Positions 11,591-23,617 of a stretch of 64,000 bases of DNA are shown here, piece after piece. Under the pieces are notes generated by a model. The model worked only from the letters and a program-made list of their open reading frames with translations, did not search any database and was not told the DNA's origin. The DNA is taken from positions 1,803,950 to 1,867,949 of the forward strand of contig PCDI01000006.1 in assembly GCA_002778195.1 (NCBI GenBank), given 5' to 3'. The DNA comes from Raffaelea ambrosiae. Taxonomy: Eukaryota; Ascomycota; Sordariomycetes; Ophiostomatales; Ophiostomataceae. Position 1 is the stretch's first letter, and every line of letters starts with the position of its first letter. A program made the position numbers and the translations under genes.

Positions 11591-12423
11591 AAAGGTATGA
11601 AACAACCGCAAAAATTGCAACATCATATGAGGGCAAAACAAAAGGACAGCACCCCAAAAATATCAGAGCACGCAATGGTATCGAAGCGTGAACAAGAATG
11701 ATAATAAAAGAAGAACAACAGCAGCAGCACCAGCAAGATGGGAGAATATTCAACAAGGGGAAGAAGAAGAGCAAAAAAAAAAGCTTTCATAAATATAACA
11801 CACTCAGAAAAAATGACTGGAAGAAGGGGCCCAACCAACGGGATTAAAAAAACAAGAGTCAAAAAAACAGTCAAGCACCGTCCCACTTTGCGCCAACCCA
11901 ATTGCTGTGCTGAATGGTTTGTTTCTCAATGCTTGCGCCTCAATTTCACATCTCCCTCCCCTCCCCCACAAGAGAATATGACAAGCAGCCGGAATTCAGA
12001 ATTAAAATCAAAAAGCCAACTCAGAACAGGAAACAAAATAAAGAGCACAAGAGAGAGAGAGCGAGAGAGCGAGCGAGAGACAAAGAAAACACACACAAAA
12101 ACACACACGGACGCAAATAAAGGGATGGGAAACCATACAAAGAGCGGCAAAACAAATATGTTCCTGATCGACGGTTGGCCGTTATTTGATACGAGGCGGA
12201 AAGCGGCGCAAAGAGGTGGGAGAGAGTGAGAGAGAAAATGAGACAGCGCAACGAGGCTCTGAAAAATCTGGCGCAGCACAAACGAGACTAATAGGGAGGA
12301 GAAGCACCGTGAAAGCATTCCCTCCCTCTCCGGAACACCCAAGATGATCGATCACAAAACGCACACAACACACGCCAGACACGCATACACACAGACGCAA
12401 TACGCCCCTCCGTTTCGTTTCGG

Positions 12424-12825
12424 CTATGTCGCGCTCCACGAATAGTGGTTCATCGCATCAAAGGATCCTCTTGGTGCGCCGTACGGGTGTGGCTGCTGGG
12501 GAGCCTCCGACTTCACCCCGTGGCCAGTCTTGTATTGGTCCGGGAAAGAATACGCCCGGGGCTCGCCGTTCGCATACGGAGGAGGGTTCGCTTCGCCGGC
12601 GGTCGACGTCCAGGACGCGGATGGCGGGAAGTAGTCACGCGGCGGCGGGTGCTGCGATGATGCCGAAGGGGGGTTGGAGCTGTTGTTGTCTTGCGGGTTC
12701 GAGCCGTACACGGGCTGTCCGTGCTGCGGCTGTGGCAGAGTCTGCTGGTGTGGGTGTTGTGGCTGCGGAGGGGGGAGGGTCTGCATCGGCGACTGCTGCT
12801 GCGACTGCGGCTGGCCGGGCCGACC

Positions 12826-12873
<48 letters not shown>

Positions 12874-15182
12874 TTGTTGCTGTTGCTGCTGTTGCTGTTG
12901 CTGCTGGTGATGCTGCTGCTGCTGCTGCGGGGACTGCTGCGGCCGCTGCTGGTTCTGCTGGTTGATATCGTTCGACGGGCCGCCCACACCGACATACGAC
13001 GACGGTCCGTATCGGTACTCGGCGGAATTGTCGTTATTTGTGCCCATCGACCCAGCGCTATGCACGGATTCATTGTTGGCCGTCCGGGGGCTCTTCGATG
13101 GCCGGGAGGTGTTGTCCATGTACCGGGGAATGCTCAGGTTCGCATCGGTGGGCGCTGTCGGCAGCGAAAGCTGCGGCGGAGGTGCCGAAGTCCCTTGGAC
13201 GTACGCATACTGCGTCCGGATAGCGCCCGGCTGCTGGCCATCGTTCGAAACCATCGGAAGCTGCACGGAAGGCATCGACGTCTGCTGCATCGGAAGCTCT
13301 TGCGGCTCGGCGGTGTAGTTTGGCGATCCGGAAACAGTCACTTTCTGGTACGGATCGCCGGGCATCGACGTCACAGGGTAACCACCGGCGCTGGCAGGCG
13401 GCAGTGGCATCTGTGTTGGACCCCAAGTTGGGTACGAGCTGTACAGTCAACTGTCAGCAAACTTCAGTTTGTCGCAATATTGTCGTCCTTTCTTTACGGT
13501 CAGGCAACAATAGAGAGAACATGATCGGCCCTGAAACCAGTTCTCTGACGGTATGGTAATCCGTCACCACACCGGCAGGAAACCGGAGGGAATCCAGATC
13601 AGATCCTCCAAACACTGCAACCAAAACACTGAAACCAAACACCAAAAGCCAAAAAAAAAAACCCTAGCAAATCAACAATCCACTGCCAACTAACAAAACA
13701 CTTACTTCGATCGCATCGATAATGGGCTGGGTGGCATTTTCGGGCCTGCGGTAAATGTGAAAGAGGAGCGAGGCATTTCCAACGTCATGGCTCGTGCCTT
13801 GTCTTGCGGCTTGATGGTCAACGGTCCAGCGACGATCCCCAGTCCCGTCTCGACGAGAGCCTGTCCTCTAGACCCAGCACTGGATCCTAGGAGAGGAATC
13901 TCCTTTCTCGCCTGGAAATTCCGCGGGCTTCGTCCGCGGACAACGACAGGAGCCGTCGTCGCCTCGGCCAGCACAACCTTGGGTCCCGTGGTCAGCGTCG
14001 CAATGGCCTTCAGGTGCAGCACGAAGTGTTGCTGAAGCTCCTTGCGCCGTCCATTGTTGGCCGTTGCTCTAGGTAGTAGGCGGTTTGATTAGTTTCGAGT
14101 TCGCTTCTGCGCTCTTCTCTTCTAGGAGCTTTCGTTTCTCGGTTTCTTCCGGTTCATCGCCGCCTTTCGCTATCCCCCCTCCCCTTTTTATCGACTCGCA
14201 GCCGAGAATGCAGAACAGCAAAAGACGGGATGGGCCAAAACTTTACTTACATCCGGAATTGCAGGCGACGCCATCCAATGGGATAGACGGCATACTCGCC
14301 ATCGGTTTCGGAGCCATCCTCTTGGAATGGAATCAGAGGCAGTGGTGCTGGCTCTTGGTCAGGGCTCTGGTTGATCTCGGGCGAGTTCGGCGGGGGCGTT
14401 TTCCACGGAATGACAATCAGACGGACGGGATGGCCGTCGACAGACTCGATGGCGGAAATCGTCAGTTCGGTGCTGCTGATGGCGACGGGCTCGCCTCCCT
14501 CCGTGACTACGGAAAGATGGCCACGCGGCGTGATGAGGGTGCCGCTGATCTGGAAGAGGTTCCGGCGGTAGCACGTCAACTCGGGCTGGAGGACGGTGCC
14601 GTCGCTGGTGCTGGCTGGCATTTCAGATAGGAAAAACATGCCGTGCAGTTGCGCGGAAAGATCCAGCTGCTGGATGCGCCCGTGCTGGTCGACGATTGTG
14701 TGCTTGTCCGGCACACGCTTGAAGGAGAGCAACTTGTGGCCCTGGTTGACGTTCAATTTGGAGCCGTCCTCGCGCATGTCCTGAACCATCTCGGAGTACG
14801 GCGGCGGCGGCGGCGGTTGTTGCTGTTGCTGCTGCTGTTCTGTCTGTGAATAGGAGCGCTTCAGGCTGGGATAGCTGTGATGGGAGGCCAGCGCCGGGTG
14901 TCCGACGGGACCGGGGCCGGGGTGTCTGCCGTACACATCGGTCTCGTCTTGTGGGTAGCGGGAGTACTGATACGGGCTCGCATCGGTTCGTGGCCTTGCC
15001 GACTGGGGCGACGGTACGGGCGGAGCGGCTGCCGCAGCGTTTGCGAGAACCGGATCCAAGCCGGGAGCATGGCCAAAACGGCCGCTGGTCATCTGCACCG
15101 GACTGCTATAGTTGGCCCAAAGACCGTGGTGTGCTGGCTCCTTCAGCTCTGCCATGGTCACTGTGTATGTTGCGGTGGACAT
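12424..15182 (-). CDS. vib-1: NDT80/PhoG-type transcription factor, VIB-1/XprG-like
   Basis: Model: exon 1 15182-14251, exon 2 14068-13706, exon 3 13438-12424, giving 769 aa. Both donors are GTAAGT, acceptors are CTAG and ACAG, and phases agree. The p53-like NDT80 DNA-binding domain covers about residues 140-430. Landmarks are LTCYRRNLFQISG (about 202-214), GWRRLQFRIATANNGRR across the first intron (about 303-318), and GRSPRNFQARKEIPLLGSS (about 356-374), the loop that in the family contacts DNA. Members of this type (VIB-1 in Neurospora, XprG in Aspergillus) activate secreted proteases and, in Neurospora, genes for heterokaryon-incompatibility death. A second NDT80 paralogue such as FSD-1 is possible; the choice rests on recalled C-terminal similarity (the segment from SYPTWGPTQ through TAEPQELPMQQ). 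A proline run (about 123-128) precedes the domain, and the C-terminal half has a 27-Gln tract preceded by HH and five more Gln. The start at 15182 is preferred; Met10 (15155) is an alternative. Confidence 0.88.
12826..12926. repeat. Coding CAG/CAA tract (polyglutamine) in the vib-1-like gene
   Basis: Read on the minus strand this gives five Gln, two His, then 27 uninterrupted Gln. CAG and CAA codons are mixed throughout, so the amino-acid run is not a freshly expanded pure CAG repeat and may be kept at protein level. Confidence 0.95.
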
Positions 15183-18000
15183 GGGAGCTTGCCACAGCCA
15201 ACGGTGGTGAGAAGGAAGACGAATAGAAGATCGGGAAACAAACGAGTGTTCGCCCGAGAAACAAGACGCCTGGTGGAATCGGGGGGAGGGGGGGAGAAAC
15301 CAGAGAAACAACCTCGCGCGGATCCGGAGACAGAAGGAAAGAAAGACGAGGCTGGCGGAGATGAGCAACAGAAGTCTGTTGTCGGCAGAGTCGGAGAGAA
15401 TGGAGAGAGTGCGAAGAAGGTGGTGGTGGTGAAGAAACAAGGATTGCGGAGAGGGGTTATCAAAGAGCCCCCCCAAAAACCGTTGTTTGGCTGACGCGCG
15501 CCACTGTCGTTGGGGCGGTATTATTGACGCCTGGGCAAAACCACACACGCACAAACAAGCCTTGCAGTTTTCTGCAAGACTTCTTTCCTCTGATACTCTT
15601 GAGAGGATAGGATGGTGAAGGACGAGACCAATCAATTATACGAAGGCCGAACCTGGAGAGACGGTGAGCAACGAGGAAGAGGAGGCAGTCCCTTCTTCTC
15701 CTATGTTGGGTGTGGTCGAGCTTGTCAGTCTTGTCGTCCTTTTGTCTCTTCGTTCCACTTCGCACCAGGCAAAAAGGAGAGAGCTCGGAAGACGAATGTT
15801 TGGCCGGTCTGTTCCTCCTTTCCCAGTGGTGAGAGATGGATGGTTGAGTATTTGTTTGTTGGCCGATCAAGGGGGGGGGGGGGGAGATCTCCTTGAAACG
15901 AACAAGATGTTAAAAAAAGAAAAAGGAGGAGGAGACGAGAGAGGAAGAGAGAGAGTGAGAGGGTGAGAGGAGAATAAAGAAGAGAAAAGACTGGCTGGGC
16001 TGTATTGAAACAGGAGCAAAGTCTGAAAGCCGTGGGCAAAGTTGTTGATGGCTGGCTATGGTTCCCAGGGCAAGGTGTGTTCTTGTACGAAATGGAACGG
16101 TAGATGATGGAGGGGCGTGTTTTATGAGAACGCTCTTTCGGCACTATCCTAACAAGGCAGGGGGTGGACGGTCGTGGTGGTGGTGGATCAAGGAGAAGTC
16201 AAGAGAGAGGAAAAGAGGAGACGGGTGACAGGGGACAGAGAGTTTGGGTCGACTTTTGGTTCGCGAGAGGGGGCCCCTCTTCCCACTGTGCTCTTATGGC
16301 AAGGCCAAGGGCAATGGGGCTTCAGGAGGAGCAAGCGGCAACGGTATTGGTCGGTGGAGGAGGTTGCAGCCCTTTCACGCCTCGTTGCATGCTGGCATCC
16401 AGTGCGGACGGCCGTAGGAGGAAGGCGAGAGAGTAAGAAAGACGAGAGGAAGGCAAGCGTGAGAACCAGAGCCCTTGGGAAGGACGTTTTTTCCTTCTTT
16501 TTAGTGAAAGCGGTCCCGGTGGTCTGTCTGTACGGTGTATTATGGGATAGGCTGGTGGTGGTGGTGGTGAACGTGGCTTGCCGTTGTGGTTGCGGTGGTG
16601 GTGGTGATAGTCTACCACACACACCCCTCCCCTTTCCGGGCAAGTCGCTGCAGGATTTGCGTTTCTGTTTCTAATTCTTGTTTAATGTTTTTATGTGTTT
16701 TTGTGCCCGGCCTCGCTGGTGTGCCGGGTTTCTTGGGTCTCTCCTGTGGGTTCTCTGATGTGTTTCGATCTTCTATTCTGGGAAACAGATTACACCGAGA
16801 CGGCACACAGGAGGCGCTCCGATTCAGAAGGCGAAGGATGAGAAGAAGAGCAAGAAGAAGAAGAAGAAGAGGCGGAGAGCAGTCAGGGAATGGGGGGGGG
16901 GGATAAATGGAGAAGGGACGAGAACTGGGCCAAAGGAGACCAGGAGGTGTTCTATGACAAGGAAGAGTCCGGGTCCAAGGAGGGTCGAATGGTGTCAAAT
17001 ATGGTGTGAGAGATGAATACACGAAAAAACGACAGGCAATCTGAGAAGAGGGTCGGGAAGGGGTCGTCTGCTTGGGCGAGACACGACAATGGCAGGAGAC
17101 AGGAGACAGGAGAGCGCAAGAGAGCGCAAGAGAGCGCAAAAGAGAGAGAAAGAGGATCAGAAGAGGGTCAGAAGAGGGTCAGAAAAAGCATGGGCCACGG
17201 AGCGGGTTGTCCTGCTATCGGAGGCAGTGCGCACAGCAAGGCAGCAGGAGGACGGTACCAAGGATGGGATGGATGGATGGGGACGACTGGCCAAGGGGAG
17301 GCGAGAGGCGAGAGCAGGGCCAGAGGGTGAGGGTATCTGGGGGTATCTGCTCGTCCGGAGCAGGTATGGCGAAATCTGGAGAGTACGGCGAAGTCTGGAC
17401 GGCGAATCTGGTGAGGATACGCGCGTGCGCATGTAAGTTGCTGCGCGCAGGGCGAGGCGACCCGGTCAGGACCGCAGCGAGACGTCCAGAGCGGATGACG
17501 AGAGCGACGAGGAGGCCTGGGCAGGCTGGAGGCTCATGCTCTGGTGCGCGCCGTTGTGGTCGCTGCCGCCGTGCTGATATAGGTCGTTGGCCTGGTGGTT
17601 GAGTACGAGGAGTGGGTATCTTGCATCACCGTCCTTGTCATTACAGTTTGTCCACTCTGCTCGCTCCTTTTCCGTTCCTTGGTGGCTCCTGGGTGGCTGT
17701 TGCGCCTGGCGTGGCGGGTGCCCTTTCTGACGATCCTGTCCACGGCCGGAGCTGCTGTACTTGCCTGCTTGGCCGGGCGGGCCGGTTCTGCGCGGTCAGC
17801 CTGGAGGGTGGTGCTTCTTCGTGCTTGGTGCCGCTGCTTGATGCCAGACCAGAGAGGCGATGATACGATGCAAGTGCAACAGGGCTGGGTGGTGTGTGCG
17901 ATGGCGGTTGCGTGCAAGGGAAGTGCCGTCTTCTGCTGGCTGGCAAAGGTCGTGGCTGGCACGCTGCGGCGTAATACTAAGTGCATGTGGGAGAGGGCAG
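15183..18000. promoter_or_regulatory. Upstream region and probable long 5' leader of the vib-1-like gene
   Basis: No separate gene is supported. On the minus strand the reading frame stays open for 453 nt upstream of the chosen start (to 15635). Its translation lacks any recognisable domain and has the composition of pyrimidine-rich leader, so it is treated as 5' UTR. A G run at about 15,871-15,883 and purine-rich plus-strand DNA follow. Repeats at about 17,095-17,180 include AGAGCGCAAG three times (17,111-17,140) and GGAGACA repeats. NDT80-family regulators often have long leaders with upstream ORFs, which would fit, but no transcript boundary can be read from sequence. Confidence 0.4.
17095..17180. 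repeat. Cluster of short purine-rich tandem repeats
   Basis: Three juxtaposed repeats: GGAGACA units, AGAGCGCAAG three times (17,111-17,140) and AGAAGAGGGTC twice (to about 17,180). Confidence 0.8.
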
Positions 18001-18235
18001 AGAGGGATGCGCCTGTCTCTCTGCATGGCTGGCCAGTGGTCAGGGCACAAAAGAGTTGGGGTCCCTCGGTAGCGGAAACCAGGAGACGGAAACCAGGAAT
18101 CGAGGCACGGGGCAGCAGGGTGGTTGCGGTGGATGCGGTGGAGTTGAGGTAGTGGTGGTGGGCAGTGGCGGTTGTGGGCGAGCGAGGTGCGCCCCCATCT
18201 TGAAGAAGAAGGAGAGTCGACTCGTCAGAAGCACG

Positions 18236-18255
18236 CCCCCCCCCCCCCCCCCCCC
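18236..18255. repeat. Homopolymer C20
   Basis: Twenty consecutive C. A second C run lies about 290 bp downstream. The length is likely to be inexact because of sequencing. Confidence 0.85.
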
Positions 18256-20404
18256 TAGTCGTTCCTCGCGCACATCCTCACACAAACCATTGTGCACACA
18301 CGCACGCACACACACCCATGCCACGCCAAACCCACACCACACACCACCAGCAGTCGCAGGGCCAGAGACGCCAGAAAGATGCCAGGAGGGCGCCGTGAGG
18401 ACCCCAGAGAGACGCTGCAGCGAGCACCAGAGAGAGCACCAGCAGATACCTCTCAGAGGCCTGGAGCAAGATGCCAGAGAGCCCCACCCGTCGCCCTGCT
18501 CGAGCTCAGGACCCCTGTCGACCCCCCCCCCCCCCGGACGATGCATGTTAACGGTTGACCTTTCCCAAGGCCCGATATGGCGCGCATCCATTGCCTATCC
18601 AGGTATACCTGTAACGGGTCCTCTGCTTTTGGCATTCCAGACACCTGTGCGCGCGCACACCGTGATAGTTAATAGTGGTATTCTGCAAGTGTCTGTGTGC
18701 TCGGATGCATAGCAAGATATCCTGATGTGCAGAAAGACGCGCTCAGTCGCGCGTATCCTGCTCAGATGCCCCAGCACAGCGCGGTTCGGAGCTCGAGCAA
18801 AGCAACGAAGCCAAGGCGCTCGCACCCAGTGATCCACGCGATGTACGAGTACGGACTCGTACACATGCTATGCACGAGTATCTGACGGGGCATCATACTA
18901 TGCAGTACTCCGTACGGTGTATACACACGCACAGGGGCCACCGACTGACGGGCAGGGCAAATTCCGCAGGAATGGGAAGCAGGAGGAGCAGGGAGCAGCA
19001 GGGAGCAGCAGGAGACAAGCGGCATCCCGGACCCTTGTCCAAATGGCCCCCCCGTCTCCCCCTCACCTCTTCCCTCCTCAGACCCCAGTTTTCTTCGGCA
19101 TCTTTTCCTTTCAAGGAGCACCGGTATCTTGCCAGTTTGCTCCTGGGCCAAGACCAAGACCAGTGCGTCTGCTGTGGAGGCGTTTCTTCTTCTGGCTGTC
19201 TCTTTTGCCCGTGTCTGGCTTGTCGCTGGGCAGTTTCTCCCGCCGTTTGAGCTAGAGAATCTCTTGCAAGTCCCCTTCGTCTCTCTCGTGTCCTAATTGC
19301 CTTCTGCGGGCCACTACCTGCGAGCTCGCCCCGGTTTCCCGCCTCTACTGCGCATCCAGTTAGCACAAGAATAGAAAAAAAAAGGGCCTGGGTGATCAAA
19401 TGCGGGAAAACATGTCAGATAATACATACCGTTTAGTGGATGGCAGGATAATACGCAAAGTGTAGGATATACTATGGGTACAAGACCCCAGGTATGCACC
19501 CACGATCCAGGTACATGCGCCAGGCACTGCCCACACGCGTGGCCGGCGAGTACACACCAGCTACACGGTACATGTGCGAGAGGGAGGAGACAGACCACCA
19601 GAGACACCAGCGAGGCCCAAAGAGACCAAGAGCAGACCAAGAGGAGACCAAGAGGAGCAGCATCCTCCCATGACAGACCCGCAATTTCTAGAAAGACCGT
19701 TGAGCAAACTGCACCAACGACAGGCTGGAAATGGGATGGTGGGCGGGCCAAGGTGGAGTTGGTGTGTGGGAGAGGTGTGTGTGGAAGCGAGCCTAAGTGG
19801 CTGCGCGCCCAGAGAGGGTCCCCCGGAGAGGCAAAGAACAGAGAAAAAAAAAAGAGAGTAAAGTGACAGATGAGGAGTGCGAGCGAGCGAGCGCCGGTGG
19901 TATTACTCTGGGAGCCCACCACAAGAAGAAAAAAGGGAGAGATGGGTGGGAGCTTTGGAGAGATTGGCAACGGGGGCTAGGAAGGAAAGAGCAAGCCACT
20001 ACGACCCTAGCAGGTGGGGCCACCGGCAGCAACCCCCTCCAAGGAGTAAGCTCGGTTGCAGTGTGCATACGGGGCCTGCCTTCTCTGCGTGTCTTCTCGC
20101 AGTCGTGCGTGCGAGCGTTCGCCACGTACTGTGCCACCGACTTGTCCTTCCTTGTCTCTTGTCCTTGTCTGGCCACCCCGAAGCAGCAGCTTTTTTTCCC
20201 CGGTACTAGCTTAACGAACTACGGTGTATGCAATGCCAGTTCTCCACGAGCGCATAACGAGACCCGTTCTCCGGTACCGTATACACAGTAGCATTTTACG
20301 ACGAGCCTTATTGGGTGGTAGGTACGAGCATGTCGTTACGAGCCACCGCTCGTGCTTGTCTGCCCGAAGAAATCGACGTCTTCTTACTACACCGTACTCG
20401 TACA

Positions 20405-20420
20405 TACATAGTACTATGTA
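20405..20420. repeat. Perfect 16-bp palindrome TACATAGTACTATGTA
   Basis: Two copies of the dispersed word TACATAGTA overlap head to head and form a perfect 16-bp inverted repeat with no spacer. A TACACCGTA word ends 9 bp upstream (20,388-20,396). Confidence 0.9.
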
Positions 20421-21206
20421 GTTAGTATGCAATACAGCTAACCCCCCCAAGGCAAAGCTCGAAACGTTCAAACGTTGTCGAAACGGCCAAACGTCACTGC
20501 ATGCAAGGCAGGCCCCGCCAAACACCTCCCATCCCTGCCTGTTTACATGGTTAGTACATGGCATCGATCTTCCCCCCCTCCTCTCAACTCGAACATCCCT
20601 CCTCCAAACAGCGCCGGTGATGCGCCGCCACCGGGTCCTTTGTCCATGCATAAGAGAGCAGCGACAGGGCTTCCCTAGCAGCTATGGGCGCCGACCAGTC
20701 AGAGAAGGCGACTCGCTGGGCGATGTGTGGATGTTGTGGATATGCCTTCTGTGAAAGTCTCGCTCTGGTCTTGGGTCTCGATCCCTTGTCCTTGTTCGGA
20801 ATTGTCTGCTCCTGTTTGGTCCTGTCTGGTCCTGGCTGCCGGATGTGGATTTTGCCTCCTTTGGGCAGTTGGCCTTCCCAGTTTGGCCCGCGATCCTTCC
20901 ACAGTGTGCTAACGCTCTTTCGGGCTGCGGCCAGAATAAACGAGAGTCCCACTGTATCAAGGGAAGAAGAAGAAGGAGGAGGGGAGGGGGGGGGCAGACA
21001 TTCGTATGTCTGATGTATGGCAAGAACAAAAACAGCCAAGTTCGCGGCACAGTTGTGGGGACTTTTGCTGGCATATCACGAACAGCAAACATGATCAATG
21101 GGCAGAGCAGATGGAGCAAAATGGAGCAGAATGGAGCAAAATGGCAAACTCCGCGTCACACAGCTGGGGCAGGATGCATAGCAAGCTGTCCTGGAATACC
21201 AATGCA

Positions 21207-21266
21207 CATAAACTGCCATAAACTGCCATAAACTGCCATAAACTGCCATAGACTGCCACAAACTGC
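21207..21266. repeat. 10-bp minisatellite, unit CATAAACTGC, six copies
   Basis: Four exact units followed by two single-base variants (CATAGACTGC and CACAAACTGC) at perfect 10-bp spacing. Upstream at about 21,105-21,145 is a looser AATGGAGCA-type repeat. Confidence 0.95.
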
Positions 21267-23549
21267 ATATATGTACCTTTTTTTAGTCTGGCATAAGATA
21301 TGCTCCGTATGCTCCTACCACCGTCCATTGCGGGCCTTCCGTTTGCTACATCCCCCCCTTCTGAACGAGCCTTTCCTCGAGCGGTGTGGCTGCCCTGGCC
21401 TGCCACGACCTGCCATGAGGACGCCATGGGATGTCAGACAGGGGTGTCCGGGGGTGGGTAGCAGCACGAGCCCGCTGGCCGCGCCCGCAGACGCCGCCCG
21501 CAGACGCAGCAGAGCACATGAAAAAAAAAAGGACCTAACACCCTGCCATTGTAAGGTACCTAGTATCTGAGCTGCCCTTCCCCCAGACTTGCAGGAGCAT
21601 CCGCGTGGTTTGTCCGTCGGGGGGTGTGGCAGAGTGGCGAGTGTGGCAGAAGTGGCAGGTGTGTTGCGGCCGTTGTATGGCCGCCATGTGGCAGGATACG
21701 GTGTCAGATACAAATCGTTGCTCTCCCATATGTTTGCTGGCAGGCCGAACTGGCAGGCCGAACTGGCAGGAAGGCTGGAGAGTCCTTTGCTCCTCCCTGA
21801 TTTGGCAGTTGCCGCTTCCCGGTAGATTACATGCATTTCGCTGCAATCGCGTACAATTGCGTCGCCGCCAATAAGAGCCGCCAGCTGCCTGGCAGCCCCC
21901 CCTCTCGAACTCGACGACGCTTCCTTCCTTCCTCCATCATATGCAAGTAAGTACAGTAGCTGCCAAGTGGTGCGTGGCGCATGCAGTCGCCATCCGTGTC
22001 TTGCAGGACAGACAGGACCTTAATTCAGGATATGAGACCTGCCGGAGTGGACGGATGCGCCGATGTATATAGTATGCAAGCGACTTGATGTCTTGTGGGA
22101 TATCGTACTTACATTCGCAATTGTATTAACTAAGTAGTTAGTCGTTGACTTACCGCCTGTTGGGTCCAGCCCCCTTTCCACAGTTCTGGGGTATCTTACA
22201 CCGTCCACAGGCTCACTGACACACCACCAGCCAAATCCCTGTCTCTGTCTCGGCTCTGTGCCCGGGGGCGATTGTGCCGCTCCCTCACTTGGAAGGAGCG
22301 AGCTGCCCTGTTGTCACATGCCGCTTGCTGGCTTCGCATGTCCGCCGGGGTCTTTCTTGGTGAGACACGCAAAGAAAAGCCACGACCGGAGGGTTTAGGG
22401 TCCAGCAGGCGGTGGCACAATATGGAGGCGCTCTCCTTTGTCATCCCTGTCCTGAAATCCCTGGGATCGTCCACAGCTGACAATCAGAACCGATTTTCGA
22501 GACCGACAATCAGAATTGAACATCGTTACTCGAAAAGGCGCACCGTTGCAAAACTCGTTTCAACGGCTGCCCTGGGAAAAGTGGTCCCTAGTGAGATGCC
22601 ATAGCAGCATACCGCACCGAGTGGGAATCGCTGTCACGCTGTCAAGCAGTTACATAGTACTTACCTGCGGGCAGTGGTGGTAGGGAGATTGGAGGGGCGC
22701 CAACGGCTTTGCTGTTTTTGCTGCTCTTTGCTGCTTTTGGCTGAACTTCTTTGGTTCTCTTCTCTCGGGTTCTCTGGTTCTCTGCTCTCTGGCTCGTTCG
22801 GTCTTTAGCTCCTCTGCTCAATCGTGTACCTATCCACAATAGGGAAGGAATGATCGGCTGCCGGCGGGGTTGATTCCTCGAAGGAATGGCAGAGAGAGCT
22901 TCAGACCGTGCTCACTTGGTACGCCCGACACTGTAGGCATCCATGCAAACAGCTCACGTTGTACGGTGCGCGTGCCGATGTCAAGTGGCACTAGCAAGGA
23001 CACACCGCATGGATGCGACGGCTCACAGCAACCGGCTGCGGTGTGTGTGCGTCTGGAATATCCCGACTTGCTGGAAATACTCGTGCGTGGGGCGATGGCC
23101 CCCGAGCTCAGTGCGTCGACATGTATCCCAACAGCGTCCCGACAGGCGTCCCGACCGGCGTCCCGACAGAGGTCCTGCCAGTCATAATGTATCTTGACAT
23201 TTCATCCTGCATTTGCGCCGTGTAAGTGCATACGCGCAACACGTACCCACGGCGAAGATGCTCAAAACAGCCAGCATCCGTCAGAGCTAGAGCGCGACAT
23301 GCTGAGAGCGCGCAGATCGCCCATGCCATGCCACCCTCGACGAAAGGGCAGCCGACAAAGCAGCCGACAAGCTCTGCCAGTCGATATCTGACAGCCCGTA
23401 TGCATACAGTCAGTCCCATTATTCCAAATTGCGAGCAGGCTAGAATATGGCTGACAGACCGCCCCCAGGCTACAGCGCACAACCAAAGAGAAGCGCCAGA
23501 CTGAAAGAGAAAAAGGGCAAAAGGGCAAAGAGTAAAAAAAAAGAGAGAC

Positions 23550-23617
23550 AAATAGAGCAAATGCAGCAAATGCAGCAAATGCAGCAAATGCAGCAAATAC
23601 AGAAAATACAGCAAAAA
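23550..23617. repeat. 9-bp minisatellite, unit ATGCAGCAA
   Basis: About four clean units followed by degenerate copies. One frame reads as a Gln-Met-Gln repeat inside a short open frame that I do not consider a gene. Confidence 0.85.

Larger units (their letters stand above)
7946..12423. other. 4.5-kb intergenic region between the DUF2011-like gene and vib-1-like gene
   Basis: I see no supportable gene. The left end is the promoter side of the minus-strand DUF2011-like gene. The right part (about 11,450-12,420) is strongly purine-rich on the plus strand, so pyrimidine-rich as 3' sequence of the minus-strand vib-1-like gene. The region contains three (CA)n microsatellites (9947-9968, 11260-11282, 11569-11590), GA-rich repeats near 12,052-12,080, and three TACATAGTA words (8979, 9042, 9671). 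Open frames on either strand have skewed composition and no recognisable domain. Confidence 0.6.

Noticed and set aside
22651..22720. Possible U1 snRNA, because ACTTACCTG occurs at 22,657
   Set aside because: After the first ten bases the sequence lacks the expected stem I loop and a clear Sm site. The match to the splice-donor complement is probably chance next to a TACATAGTA word.
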